Shown: positions 37,917 through 50,800 of the stretch, piece by piece | How the letters are laid out: each line of letters begins with the position of its first letter | Numbering within the stretch: the stretch's first letter is position 1 | From: Euwallacea fornicatus | Taxonomy: Eukaryota; Arthropoda; Insecta; Coleoptera; Curculionidae | Assembly (NCBI RefSeq): GCF_040115645.1 | Contig: NC_089555.1 | Location: 1,054,001-1,118,000 of the forward strand | Direction of reading: 5' to 3' | Length of the DNA stretch: 64,000 nt | Program-made: the position numbers and the translations under genes | Notes under the pieces: generated by a model | Told to the model about the DNA's origin: nothing | The model's database searches: none | The model's input: the letters and a program-made list of their open reading frames with translations, nothing else

Positions 37917-38682
37917 TATCGATATTCAGTTCAAAGTTCCACCTTATGAAGTTTCTTTCTCAAGCCTGTGCAAAGCTATGAATTGGTACGGGACAGTGTT
38001 TTCGCACAAACTGTACAAACCAATTGACCGCTCGCCTGTGCTGGTAACGCAAAAATATTGTGAAGTAACGTTCGAAATACGTTTCAGAGCAGTTTTGCAC
38101 TGTGGAGCTTCGAATTTCCAAAAAGCCCATGTGGAGTGCTGTTTGTTGAACCAACTTTGTGGCCAAATCCAACACCGAAATTTGGACGTTTATTAGCTGG
38201 AATGTATAATCTTCCACTACTGAAACGATTTTTTTCTTGTCTTAAATGTCAGCTTTCGATCCGCAAAACGAGATATTTACAAGTGGTTGATTAGGAAAAC
38301 GCCGAGGTATTGAAAAACTTCATTTCAAAATCGATGCTTTAGAGGAAACGACTGAAAAATGAATGACATTTCCCTATGCGGTTTGTAAATTGCTTTTTCA
38401 ATTACGTTTTACAATGAGGTGGAACAAGGTAATAAAACCGGCATTTAAAACCTCCATTCAGGTGCAATATTTTATCCAGCTTTAAAATTTAAATATTTAA
38501 ATGTTGTGGTCCCGGCACACTGCAGGATTTTGGTTAACCGATAGGTTAGTCGGCGTTTAATTGGAGTAAAGATAAACATAGGTTTGCACATTTGGGTTCG
38601 ATTTTAAATTTCCTTATAAAGTTGTGCATACGCTGATATGCCTGTTCCAACAAAACTATGTGCCGACTTTTTGATCTATAGT

Positions 38683-38992
38683 CTGGCGAAGGCCTTAGGG
38701 CCTACCGTCGGAACAGTTGCCCAACTGTTTGGTCGCATACGGAATGTGCGATCAATGAATATGCACACACTATACCTTCATGTCCGAAAATCTTTAGTCT
38801 GCAACGGCTGTTAGAAATTAAGTTGGTTTGTTTTCGACCATCGATGATCCTCTTTTTTCTCACATTTTGACCATTATCGCACCTCCGTTATGTAAGCCCC
38901 TCTCCGCACTATCTGTCAACTATTGTTATGATGGCCGGCTTCAGTAGGGCCAACAGTTGGACAACTGTTGGGCCTTCTCGCGAACGATACGT
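38683..38992. repeat. Possible MITE with E-box-like palindromes
   Basis: The ends carry GCGAAGGCC and the inverted form GGCCTTCTCGC. Each terminal region contains a short palindrome, AACAGTTG-CC-CAACTGTT on the left and CCAACAGTTG-GA-CAACTGTTGG on the right. Inverted identity outside these cores is weak, and no target duplication was recognised, so the call is tentative. It lies downstream of the sNPF peptide exon on that gene's strand. Confidence 0.35.
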
Positions 38993-39168
38993 TGCCCTTC
39001 GAATAAATTTAAATGGAAGCTGACGTCCTTTATGCACCGAATTTCAAACAGTAGCATGTTGTTACCTCTGCTGAATGTGGCCAATAAAGGTTTTTTTTGT
39101 AAACGCGTTTAAGGTAAGTGCACCTTCATTTACTTCAATGCTATAATTAACAAAAAAAAAAAAACTAC

Positions 39169-40347
39169 TTGCCGCGTATTGGGAATCCGAGCGTTTTCCA
39201 AACCGTAACCGCAACTGAGGTGATCGGCCAGCCTTCCGGGAAACCGTGTGGTAACCGAGCCTGCTATCTTCCATGTTTTCCCTTTGGAGAAGCATGTCGA
39301 TCAGTTCCCGAATACTACCTGCAAGAATTAGCTTTAAAAACTCCCCTATTGTGCAACTTTACATTAGAGCCAAATTTGCATGCGAACGTGTACCTTTTTA
39401 ATGGCGTCTTGAGCTTGTTATGCTGTTTAATGGTCCAATATCTGTATTCATGATTGTGCGAAACATCGAATAGAAGCGTTAAAGTGAAATTGGCACCTGA
39501 GTCAAGAGTAAACTGAATCGATAACTATACAAATTTCTGTTGAACTGAAATCGTTTTTAAACCTTCAAGAGCGACATTAAGAAAGTCGGTACTGCAGCAG
39601 CTTAACCTGATGATGTTTAAATGTCGGCGATATTTACAGAATCCATAGACATCGCGTTAGGTAGTAGTCGTGTCGCCGTTGTCATAAGCGCCTAATAAAA
39701 CTTGACACCTGATTGGTCGGTACTTACTCCTAGCCTTTAAAACCTTGGGAAAATGAAAAAATTGCTCAGATTCATTAATAAGAGTACCGATCTGTGAACG
39801 CCTCGCTGCGCTATTCTACAAATATACGGCTGAATTGAGATGATAACTTCGAAGGTTTATTAAAGCCCTAAACTTAAAAAAATTTCAAACGTTGATACCG
39901 TTTCGCCTTCTGTGTCGGACAGGTCGAAAGGGTTAGTCTGCCTGCAAGATCTACCCCAATAAATTGCGTAATAAACCAGCTTAGCTGCAAATGAATCTCT
40001 ATCGAAAAGGCTCAGTTTCGCTCAGATTGATTTTACACGCTAAAGTGTGCGTCATTAAAGCTACGGTTTTATAAAAATCTCTCTTGTACAGTCCTTGAAC
40101 CTCCATCAGCCCATCCTTATAATGATCGATTGCCCTGCTCATTAAAATGTATGGTAATTTAGCCAGGCCTAGGCCATTGAATATTAAATACGAACAATCA
40201 GCTATATTAAAAGCTGATCTTTGGGGGTAAGGGGTACTCACTATCATTTTCGCCGTTCCACGAAGAGGGTGCAGAGGTGACGTTGGCCACGAACAGCATC
40301 AGGCAGGCAAAGAGAGAGAATATTTTAACTGCGCTACTGCGGTTCAT
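39169..40347 (-). CDS. sNPF: Short neuropeptide F precursor (two coding exons; 3' end unresolved)
   Basis: Exon 1 (40242-40347) encodes a classical signal peptide (M-NRSSAVKIFSLFACLMLF-VANVTSA) and ends at a GTGAGT donor. A TTTTATAG acceptor just before the ATG suggests a non-coding exon upstream. Exon 2 (39169-39318) follows a TTCTTGCAG acceptor in phase. It reads SIRELIDMLLQREN, a spacer and AGRSPQLRLRFGKRSDS: an LRLRF core, a Gly amide donor and a KR cleavage site. The product should be an amidated ...SPQLRLRF peptide that acts on the sNPF G-protein-coupled receptor in feeding and growth control (family knowledge). The 3' end is uncertain. A GTAGTT donor ends exon 2 after QYAA, but no following exon was found. 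Without splicing the frame reads on through a poly-Phe stretch to a stop at 39062, which I think unlikely. Only one peptide copy is seen. Confidence 0.85.
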
Positions 40348-42152
40348 GGTGTTACGATGAAACTATAAAAGAAGTAAATTCAAAAGATTTAATTATGATT
40401 TGATGAGATAACGTCTGAGGGTTCAGATTGATTCCGTATTTTTAATGTTCAGTTTAATGTCGCTCAGTTCGGTCGAACAGTGTTCTGCTGCCTTCGCAAC
40501 ATCATTCATAACTCAATTTGTCTTAATATTAGCGTCCATGTTTTTATTTTTAAGACTGTTTTTTTTATCGTTATCAATTTCCATTAAATGCCGAGAGTAT
40601 TTTTAAGTCTTCCATTGTTGAGTGCCACACTTTCCAAGAAAACCTTTTAACTGAATGCATAATTTAGCGGTTATTGTATTTTATAGAAATGAAAGAGAAT
40701 TATAAGTCCTGTTTTTCCAGACGCAAAGGACACTTGCAGGTCACCACTCGACCTACAAATAACTTTAGTCTTTTGCGATGGCAAGCGAAATCGAATCAAT
40801 CGGATTCATGCTCGAAATCAAATTCTTATGCATAATTCTTTTGCTTTGAACACGCTTATATCCCTTCGGCCCTCTTTGAGGACTGCCTTTATTCAGATAT
40901 AAACTAAAAATGGGAGGAAGAGTTGAATCCGACATGAGGAGAGTCAGTAATATTAAAAGTGCATCAACGTGCCTCCAATACGGGTGTTGCCTTGTTTGAC
41001 AACTATCCACTAACACCCCCAGTCTAGTAATCGACTAATTAATTGAACCCCACCGATTTTGGTTTGGCGGAGGAAGCACTATTATGCAATAGTTAAAGTT
41101 TTGATTAACCGCAGGGATTCCAAGAGCTTTAACTTCGTCTGAAAACGATATCTAATTATCCTCCCCACAACTATAGTCACATATCAGCCCTAACTATGCA
41201 GGCTGCTTAAATTGGACTTCAGGAAACTGCGTGGAATCTCTATGCAAATTCCTTCGAAACTACTTTCTTCACGTTAATATTTCAGGACAGGATCAACACG
41301 GTCAACGGCCCTTTCACGATCCAGGTCTAAACTCCTGTGTGTAATCCAATCAGTGTGTAATAGGAGCACTTATAAGCTCAACTTCCTTTTAAGCTTTAAT
41401 CTGTAATCGCTAATGCAACTTTAATCAGAAAGATGAATATGGAGGTTTTAATATGCTAAAACATGTACAGACGCAATAAACGAATTAGTCGTTTTCCTAA
41501 TTTGGGGTAATTCCGCGTCGTGCTGATAGTTCCTCACATTTTGCAAGCCGAATTTGAGTCTCTCTAAACTGACGGAGGCGCCCTAAAAGTCAACCAGACC
41601 GCCTATCGCGATCGGATTTAGCTCTGACGGGGCAACGGAAGGGCTTTTCTGAGTACACGTGCTGGATGGGAAAAGCTCTAGCCCTCCATAGGGACTACTG
41701 ATTGATTATCTAATTCCCTTTGTTCCCGTGCTTCCTCACCTTCACCAGGTCCACCGCAAAATCCTTTTATTTCTGGCATTTCTTGCTGGGTTCCAGCATG
41801 CTCTCGATCATGTTGTTAGCACTCACTTCCGCGTGTGACGGGAGGATTCACATTTATCCGTTTTTGATGTCATTTGGAGGATTCAAAAGTAACCTTGAAT
41901 TTACCCCACGGCAACGACTACTACTATCCCTGCTGCTGCATGCAGGGTGCGACATATCTACATGGCGATAGTTAAGAGGGTGACAGTGCTCTGCAAAATA
42001 TCAAAAAATGCTAATAGACCCACGATCAAAATGCACAATTTTTGATTTGCAGGATTGCAAAGTTTCACATTTGTTTCCTATATTTTCCGTTTTCTCACGT
42101 ACACTTTGAAATGTTTTTTTAAATTTCGTCCGCAAAACCATCGGTAGCCGTA
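40348..42152. other. Upstream region of sNPF
   Basis: No recognised gene. It should hold the sNPF promoter and non-coding 5' exon. A plus-strand frame at about 41744-41971 starts after a CACCAG acceptor-like site and contains a short hydrophobic leader (MLSIMLLALTSACDG), but it has no dibasic sites and no known peptide. It is treated only as a weak candidate. Confidence 0.35.
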
Positions 42153-42589
42153 TACAGGGTATTTTTTAAGGTTGTGCGCCATTTTATGTTTTGTATTTTT
42201 TTTGGAGCCTCCTGTATTAATTGGGATATCGAGGTCAAATTCCGTTTTCAGGTCCCTGGCTCTTTGGTTTCTTACAGAATTTTCGCATCTTTCGTCGTTT
42301 TCGTGAAATTTGCAAAAATATTTCTCGATGCAAATTAAAAAAATCTAGTCTGCATGTCCCGGTCATCAAGTTTCGGCCATTTTAGTAATTTTGTTTTGAT
42401 TTTTGACGTTTTGCATTTTCAAAAATTTTATCTAAGGCGTACGATAGAAAACGCGAAATATGAGAAAAAAAGCGGTGCCACCCTGTATATCGAAAATAGT
42501 GCTTTTTGACCTTGGGTCTGCCAGCATTATTTTATTATCTTGCGGACTATTATCGTCCCCTGATATATACCCGTGATGCTAGATGACAC
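42153..42589. mobile_element. Probable non-autonomous DNA transposon remnant
   Basis: Begins TA-CAGGGTATT and ends GACACCCTG-TA, the terminal pattern shared by the mariner-type elements in this window. A further internal ACCCTGTATA at about 42482-42491 suggests either a nested end or two adjoining fragments. Unlike the fold-back elements the two halves show no long inverted identity. No coding potential. Confidence 0.4.
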
Positions 42590-42592
42590 CCT

Positions 42593-45500
42593 GTATATAA
42601 GGCGCAATTTCCAAAAATGAAAAACGGAGTGAACAACACGCCTTGGACGCATAGGACAGAATTAATTAGTCGCAGGTTTAAAGATTTGCTCTCACGCCGG
42701 TTCAGTATCGCTTATTAGCTTGATCCCAAGGGATAGTGAATGCCGTTCTTCAAATAAACGCGCCCGCGTAGGTACATCCCTGAGCTTGATCAAACGCTCA
42801 AAGCTCGTTCAAAAGCAAACCAATTAACATAGCAGTATTATGCATTATTTATCCTGAATTACTGCGATCTGTTTCAATTGGGTTCGAAACGACGATACGT
42901 AGGGCTGCGAACAGTCTCATGATAATACACGCATTCGTCAAGATTTTAGGGGAAAAACTAATAATTAGATCGTGACTCTGCTTCGCACCCTCCCACGGCT
43001 GATATTAAAATGCAGAATAACGCAAAAAGTTTTCAAAAAGACCGCTGAAATGAAAATTGTTTGATGTCCGAGTTAATCAATCACTTAAGAAAAATTGCGT
43101 CTAAGGAATTGTGGCATAATTCTAAAAAACCACGATGAGGGTATTTGAAAGGCAAATTTCAAGGTGTAATTTTAGCGTGAGCTTCTGAGAAGAATTCAGC
43201 TTTTGCACCAAATATTCAAATTCCAAGCAGTAGGAGTAAACCTTATTATTTGTATGTATATTTAGGAAACTCATTTGTCTCGGCTGGGTTGATGTGAGCA
43301 TTAGTTCACATGATTCACATTTGCAATTATTAATTAGATTTCAACGTAGTTTGTTAATTAGTTTCAAAAATTTCGAGCCGAAACTAAAGCAATTCCAGAG
43401 GTGAAATATGTGATACGGGCGCCCGAAGAAATTTGTATTCTGTGCTTGAAAAGCTTCCAATATCTGGAGGTTTATTGAGGAAAGCTGCTGATAAGATTTT
43501 GAGTTCAATCCGCCGGGATTATCCAACCACCTCACCAACCCTTGTCAATCAATTACCCCTAAGCACATTTCCCAATCGGAGGCTAAGCTCTAATTTAAAG
43601 AAAACGAAATAAGGAATTATACTTTATTTTCATCTTCATTCTTCTGACACGTAGAACTCAATTGATTATGATTTATTAATAATCCGACGCACGTGCTCAT
43701 ACGCCCGAAAAAGCCAAGAGAGAAATAAAAATTGCTCCATCTTAGAGCTTATTTGTATTCCACTTCAAAAGGCTCTTAACTAAATTTTCTACTCTTAAAC
43801 ATAGCCATTGTCGAAAATGCCGTAAGAAAAATAAAAAGTGCTTCACTACTTCAGCTACTTCCGCTTCAAGGGCTTCACCAATTTTTTGGTATTAAATTTT
43901 GTCAATTGATCGCCATTTAGAACGTAGTGGAAAGTAGCCGCACTGACGTCAAAATGACGAGCGACAACGGATTTCCAGCACTTGACTTGCAATGCCATAC
44001 GCAATTTTGACGTCACTCAAAGCAGCTTCTTTCGATATTTTCGTGTAGTGGAATTATCACCTTCAGACTGAACCATTCACGAGTTGAAATGCGAACATCG
44101 GGCAACTGCCGCAATTTACGATAATATTCAAAAAAGGGGGTACAATTTTACATCTGCGTTCGTTGATATTGAGTTTTGGGTCCGCTTAGAAATTATAAAG
44201 GTGATGCCTGATTTAACCCGAAGATTTTAGCCAGCTTCTGCTATAAAAATATTGGCCTTATATGGCAGCAACCGATGATAAGCTGTGATCGAAAACCCAT
44301 CATCTTCCTAATAGAGTTGGTTGCTCTAACTCGCGAATTTGTTTCGAGCTCACGTCCACTGTGTAATGCGATTTGGTCTTGGCAATATTTATTCTGCATC
44401 CCTCCTTCGCACGGCACAAAATATAATTTTCTTAATTACATTGCCCTCCATGCTGATCGAGACAATGTGAGACCTTTCGAACTTCGTCTGCCATTTTATA
44501 GGGCAATTGATTCCTCACCAGACTTGAACTTTAGCATACTTTAAGTGGATCGCTATATATTCGGCATCTGTAATTTGTTTCGTATTTAGCCGCTGTTTAA
44601 ACACAGCTTCGCCTTCACTAGCAACAGCCAGGATTCATTTCTATTAAGTTACATCATCGATCTTCACTTCGGAGTTCTTCATCTTCACTTCATCGTGGAA
44701 GCTCAGGTTTTATAGGCCACTCACATGAGCGTCGTCATGGAGCCCCAAATTCGACGAACGGATGCTCAATAAAATGTAAAGTGGCGGTTCTCAAAAGTCC
44801 GTTTCCTTAAAATAATTTTGTTCTCTTCAGGCTGGAGGTGTCTTAAACGCTCGAAACTTTTTGATAACAATATTCCAATGGTCGTTTTAAATTCTTCCCT
44901 TTACATTGCAGCGAATTCTTCGTGGCTGAAAATACTTTCAACAATTTAAAAGTAAGCGAGTAAACATTAATTTTCTTTGATTAAGGTCGGAAGAGATTTT
45001 TTGTTAAGTCAACAAATGCTTTGAATACTTCATAACAAAAAGGTCAAAACGGAGTAAGGGATTATATAGCAACAAAAGACTCGCGGCGCAACATAAAAAA
45101 CTTAAACTATACCCAAAACCCAAATAAAGGGGTTTTGTGGATGATATTCATTTTGCGCATGAAATCAGGCTTTAGTTTGAAAAATCCAGTTTCCACTAAT
45201 GCACCTTAATTAAACACATAGTTGGTTTTCCCTGTAACCCTTTTTGATTCAATAATTATCAACCCAAGTAGAACTTAATTGGGCTTTGAACCGCTATTAA
45301 TTTACCCTCCCTTTTACGTCTACTCTTCTCTGCAGTTCAACTCGAAATTGATTCGAGTTTTTTCTATGCAACCTCGACTATTTTTTGACACAATTCTAAT
45401 TCTGTCCCGTCCCAGGACGGATTCCTTGAGAAGAAATCCGTAAGCTAAAGGCTTCTCCAAGACACTGCATTCTCGCCATTTTGTCAAGAATATGTTTCAG

Positions 45501-47849
45501 TCTTTCATCCAAAAACGCTGAGGACCTAGTTCGTGAACAGTTCAGATTCAAGCAAAGATTTGATGTTTTCTCTCTATCTAAATTACATGGGACCGCAGTC
45601 GGCCTTTATCTTTTGTTCTTTTTTTATGTCACTCCAGAACTATTTAATCGCTCCGTTTTAAAAGCTTTAAAGATTGTAATCCCTTTATTAAAAATAAGCC
45701 CCATTTAAGCGAATTCTGACCCTCAGATTTAATATAGCTTATCCGGCACACCACAAAATCGCCCTATTTAAAAGATCGAATGCAAAAGTTTGAATCCGTC
45801 CATCCATTTTTGGTTAATTTATGGACTAAAGGGGGTAGCAGTCATCGGTCATCGTTGGTGGTAATAAATGTAAGATAATAAGAGAGCGTGATAAATAGTT
45901 CAAAGGGTGATGTATAGGATATGATATGGCATTACATTGGTTTTCCGCTTGTCTTCCCATAATGAACAAAATTGAATACCTAACGCAGATATTAATTATG
46001 CGTTTGGCGGTTGAAAATAAATAGAGACGTGAATAAAGAGGTAATTCATAATGTTTCAGAGACCCAGAAATACATCACTATTATGATCATAATCCCATAA
46101 TGCGCAATTTCGTTCGCCCACGCGTTTTATAAAAGTGAATAGAATAATGTGAGTCATACCGAGATAAATTATGACTTGTATTGCACGCATCGCATTAGCC
46201 CGACACCTAACAGACAGGTTTTAACAATTCGGCTTTCCCAGATAATCAGAGGTTAGCGTTAACCTAATGCTCCACATTCAGTTATGTTTGGTGTATAATA
46301 TTCACCACTTAGTACGGGGATATAACAGGATATTCACTGTATAAGTAATATAAACCGCAGCTGTCGTATAAACAGCTAATGGGAATAATGCATATTGATA
46401 ACCATCGCTTAATAGGCGTAACAACATTGCATGATGCAGAATATTCAGTTTAATTCTGCACGCAAGTGTTGACTTGTATTTTTGCTAGGCGAAGTTCTTG
46501 TGGTTTTCGTTTCGCACGCGTCACATACATAATCAAAAAAGAAAAAAATCCATTTTTACCTCGCTTAATTTAAAATTTGACTTACGGCTATCGACTTTAA
46601 TTGCAATGTTAATAAATCATATTCTCCTAACGTTAACAAGAAAGCTGGTCTCAGCTCCGTTAATTAGTCTTAATAAAACAATTATAAATAATTGGAGCTT
46701 ACCGGTGCCTCAGGAGCAAAATTATCAGCTACTTCTACACTGGTGCTGAGCACTACCTAGCTAAATACCTTACCTACTTGTTGATAAGCGCGCGAATGGT
46801 AAGTTTAGCAAGAGTGACAACCTTTTATAGACCGAGTTATTCGCACGTTTAGATTGCCGCTCTTTCCCTACGCATGGCCCTTTGTCGTATTCGATAGCGT
46901 GGGATGTAGAGAGCAACTTCCTCGAAGGAATGATAGACCTGTATATCATTTGATAAAATTAGATTAATGGACATTTTAAGTTGCATTATCCGGTAAAATT
47001 AGCCGCTTATTCAGGATATAATTAACCGTATTAAGGTGCGTTCGGCTCTTAAAACAAATGCATGTGAAACTAGTCACACATACGACAGGTTCATCGCAGA
47101 TGTGTATCTTGCAAACGCAGATCGCATTCTAAACATATTCCTCCACCATTTCGTCCAGAAGCGCCGATCTTTGTATTAAATACCTATCGAAAATTGCCAT
47201 GAAGCCCCCATTTACAGGTATGTATCACGCGTTACTCATATTAGCGTTACGAAGGACTCCCCTATAAGTTCTAAAAATAGCTCGTGAGCCCCTCAAAAAT
47301 AAAACATAATTAAGACCGCATTTCTATTCAGCAAACAAATATTGACGGTTGAGAGCTGCCGTGATTAATAGCTGCGGTATTTGATATGTCCATTATAAAC
47401 ATGCCATATTGACTTGGGGGGCAGTTTATGGCAGCAGTTTGCTTACATTCCTTTTAAGTTTTCGACTATGGCGTTCGCTTTTATGTTAAAACCGTTCCAT
47501 GTCCAAAGCACAAATTTCCTCCTTCGTTAAGGATGTTATGAGTGGCAAGAAACTGTCCCATTGCCGTACACGTAAAAATAACCTAAAGCGCGTTCGTTAG
47601 GGGCTATTCCCTGCAGGCAATGGGAAAGGAACGATTTGTTCTGGAAACAAACGAAATTTGCATTTTAGATGCAATTACTCTGGCATTGGGTACATAATGC
47701 ATTTCTAGTGTTTTCTATCATGTTTCCTCTGTTATCTGTCTGCAAATTCAATTGGAAAATATATATTCTTTGAAATTCACAATACTTATGTAAAAGGTAT
47801 AAACCGTTAGATCACAGGCATATCACAACTCTTAATCTAAAGCTGTTGC
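42593..47849. other. 5.3 kb intergenic stretch without recognisable genes
   Basis: Free of the CAGGGTG-type elements that fill the rest of the window. It includes two perfect TGACGTCA palindromes 57 bp apart (43944-43951 and 44008-44015) and, at 45.8-47.5 kb, many TAAT/ATTA cores that could bind homeodomain proteins. Longer open frames (for example 44275-44544 and 45481-45708 on +) show no motif, signal peptide or splice support and are not called. A regulatory role for the neighbouring sNPF or oxidase gene is possible but not shown. Confidence 0.35.
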
Positions 47850-50800
47850 TCAAACTAACACCAGCCACAAAAGCAGGCAAATCTGGGCAATAGCACTGCT
47901 GAGGCCGATAATTCCACTTCCAGCAGAGGTATCTTGGCAATAGTCTCCGAAAAGAACCTTTTCAAAATTTTTTATTAGAGCATTTTTGCTGCATACGGGC
48001 TTTGGGGGCTCAATGTCGCCGGGCACCTAATAAAAATACGGTTAGAGTAGAGTTTGCTGATAGAAAAGCTGACGCTAACCAATGGTAAATAATCCCCGCA
48101 CCGTGGGAACCCTTGCGGCACCGGCGGCATTTGGTTGTCTTCTCCTACTTTAAAAATTAAGGCCATTCCAATTTCTGCGTGAAACTCCAAGTGGCAATGG
48201 AATAACCAAAAGCCTGAAAAGGTGGGTTAAAGACTGAAATTACGAGTTAGAGACAATGTACGAAAGCAAAAGCTTGTTGATTTGATTTGTCATGACCTGG
48301 AATTTTATATTCCACAGGTATTACTTATGGAAACTACAGCTTTCGTTTCTATACAGGGTGGTACAAATTCGAGGCGGATTATTGAGATCTCGGAAAATAT
48401 TATACATAAAAGATACGGGGTTGCTCGAATTAAGGCAAAGTTGCACGATTTAGTGCTCAAAAAAACGCCAGAGATAAATGTCGAATACTTTCGAAGAAAT
48501 CCGAAAGAAACCGAAATTTTTCTGTGCAATTTTTATTTTTTTCTGGCTTTGTTGAAGCAATATTTCAAAACATATGTTACTTCATTATTACCACATCTTT
48601 AGACCCTGTAGAATATTAATTTGCATTTATTTGCCAAAAATGAACGCTTTTCAGTTATACAGAGTGTCTCTAAGAGGTTCGTACAAAATTCTTCGACAGA
48701 TTTCTGAGGGGAAAATATGATGATTTAACCCGATTTACCTTAGCCCAAGAATGGAGGGTTTAAGAATACGGAACGACAAAGTGAAAATTAAAACAAGGAT
48801 AAAAATTAATTACTCTATTATATAAACAGAATGGCGCATCGGGAGGTTTTCAGGGGCGAGAAGTCGGAATCCATTTACATTTTCGATGCAAATTTTAAAG
48901 GGCGCCCTCAGCGCTAGGTGAAATCTGCTTAAAGCGGCATCATTTTTCTAACGCCCGGTATAAAAAAATTTTATGACTAAATTTGCGTTTTCCTAGATGC
49001 TTTACGGAAAAAAAGTCTCTTGGTACAAGTCTCTATGGATATTCCACCTCGAGGTATATGAAGTTTTAAGTTCCCTGCATGCCGAAAAAAATAATTTGAA
49101 AGTACACTCGCACAATACTACAAAGTAAATTATTAAAAATTGGTATAGTCATAGAAAAACATGACTATTAAAAAAGTAAGAATTAACAATTATTTTTAGT
49201 TATTTTTTTCATTTCAACTGTACGAATAAATATGTACTTTAAAGTTAATATTCAAGACATGCAGCGCACTTTAAACTTCAAATATGTCTAAAAGAAACAC
49301 TCGTAAGGACTTGTACCAAGCTTAATAGCTTCTTTTGTGGAACATGTAGGAAAACACAAATTTAAACAAATAAATTCTATACCAGGTGGTAAAAAAAGAT
49401 ATGTCTCTTTGAAGAGAGTTCACCTAGCGCTGACAGCGCCCTCTACAATGTGTATCGGAAAGTGTAAACGGATTCGTACCTAAAACCCCCCGATGCGACA
49501 TTTTGTCCAGATAGCACCATTATAAACGAAGTAATTAATTTAGTTATTTTCTTTTATTTTCACTTTGACGTCCTGTATCTGGAACATCGTCCATTTTCGG
49601 ACTAAGGTAAATTGGTTAAATCGCCATGTTTTCGAATTAACAATCCGTGGTTAGATTTCGTGCAGGCCTTTTAAAGACGCCCTATACATCATTCCATCTT
49701 AAATAATTTAATCAGATGGGTAATTTTTTAATAGGTCATATTTAATACCACTTTTGAAGTTTTTTATTCTTGCAAGTACTACTCTAAATATAATTGAGCA
49801 TTTCTATTACAACGTAATAGATTCACACTCTTCAAGTGATGAGAAAAGTTTATTTTACTTTAATAATAATTGATGTCAACTTTACAATTTACCACATAAA
49901 TCTGCTAAAAGGACAATTTTGGAAATTAAACAAATTGACAATTGTTTACTTATCGAAAAAAAAGTAGAACAAACTCAATCCATGGTCACCTGCTTGTCCA
50001 GATACGAGTTTTTTTTCAAACACCAATAAATCCCATCTATTTGCTATACTTTATAAAAAAAATATTTATGTTATTCATTTCACATATTAAAATTGATTCA
50101 AATCATCTATTACACGAGCAGAAAAAAGTGCAACGAAGACAAACCTATGCTAAAAACTATAGGTGAAAGAGTGATAGATATATGCAGTTTTAGAGAGGAT
50201 GTTTTTGCCATATCTACCACTTTTTTGGTGGTTGTTATACGTCATTGTTCTTAGAAGGGCAATGACAATAATAGAATGCATGATAAGAAATTCAGATCCG
50301 TATTTAAAAAAAAGAAGTTGGTGGTGGCTCAAAGACGAAACGTCGGATTTCAAATTTCACAACTCCATCTTGGAGGGACGAAAAAATGGTAATAACGAAG
50401 TGAAATTTTTTAAAAAACATCTCTTTAAAAACAGTCGGGAAAACACAAAAATGATATAGCAAAATTTCGGTTTTTCCTGAATTCCCCCGGAAGTATTTGG
50501 AATTTTTCCGAGATCGAAGTAGCATTTTTTTGAGCAATAAATTGTGCAATTTTGGCCCAATTTGAGCGATCTTGTACCTCTTACGGTTTCCGAGATCCCA
50601 ACGGCACGCCTCGAATTTGGACCAACCTACATATACAGATGCTGTAAATTAAGCATCCTCAATTCCGGTTACTTTCGCGTTAGCACCTTAATTAAGGAAA
50701 CGTTCGTTGGAAGAAACAAAGCACAATACCTCTCTCCTTCCTTTCAGTTTTTGTAAGCGTTAAAATACGAGGAGTTTTTACCTGGATTATCAGCTTGAAA

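Noticed and set aside
39062..39168. Read-through extension of the sNPF frame to a stop at 39062
   Set aside because: Adds a poly-Phe run from a T-tract and a tail unlike sNPF precursors; a donor just before it makes an intron more likely.
48282..48602. Plus-strand open frame of 106 codons
   Set aside because: It is the left arm of the long-TIR element in oxidase intron 10, with an inverted copy at 50375-50629.
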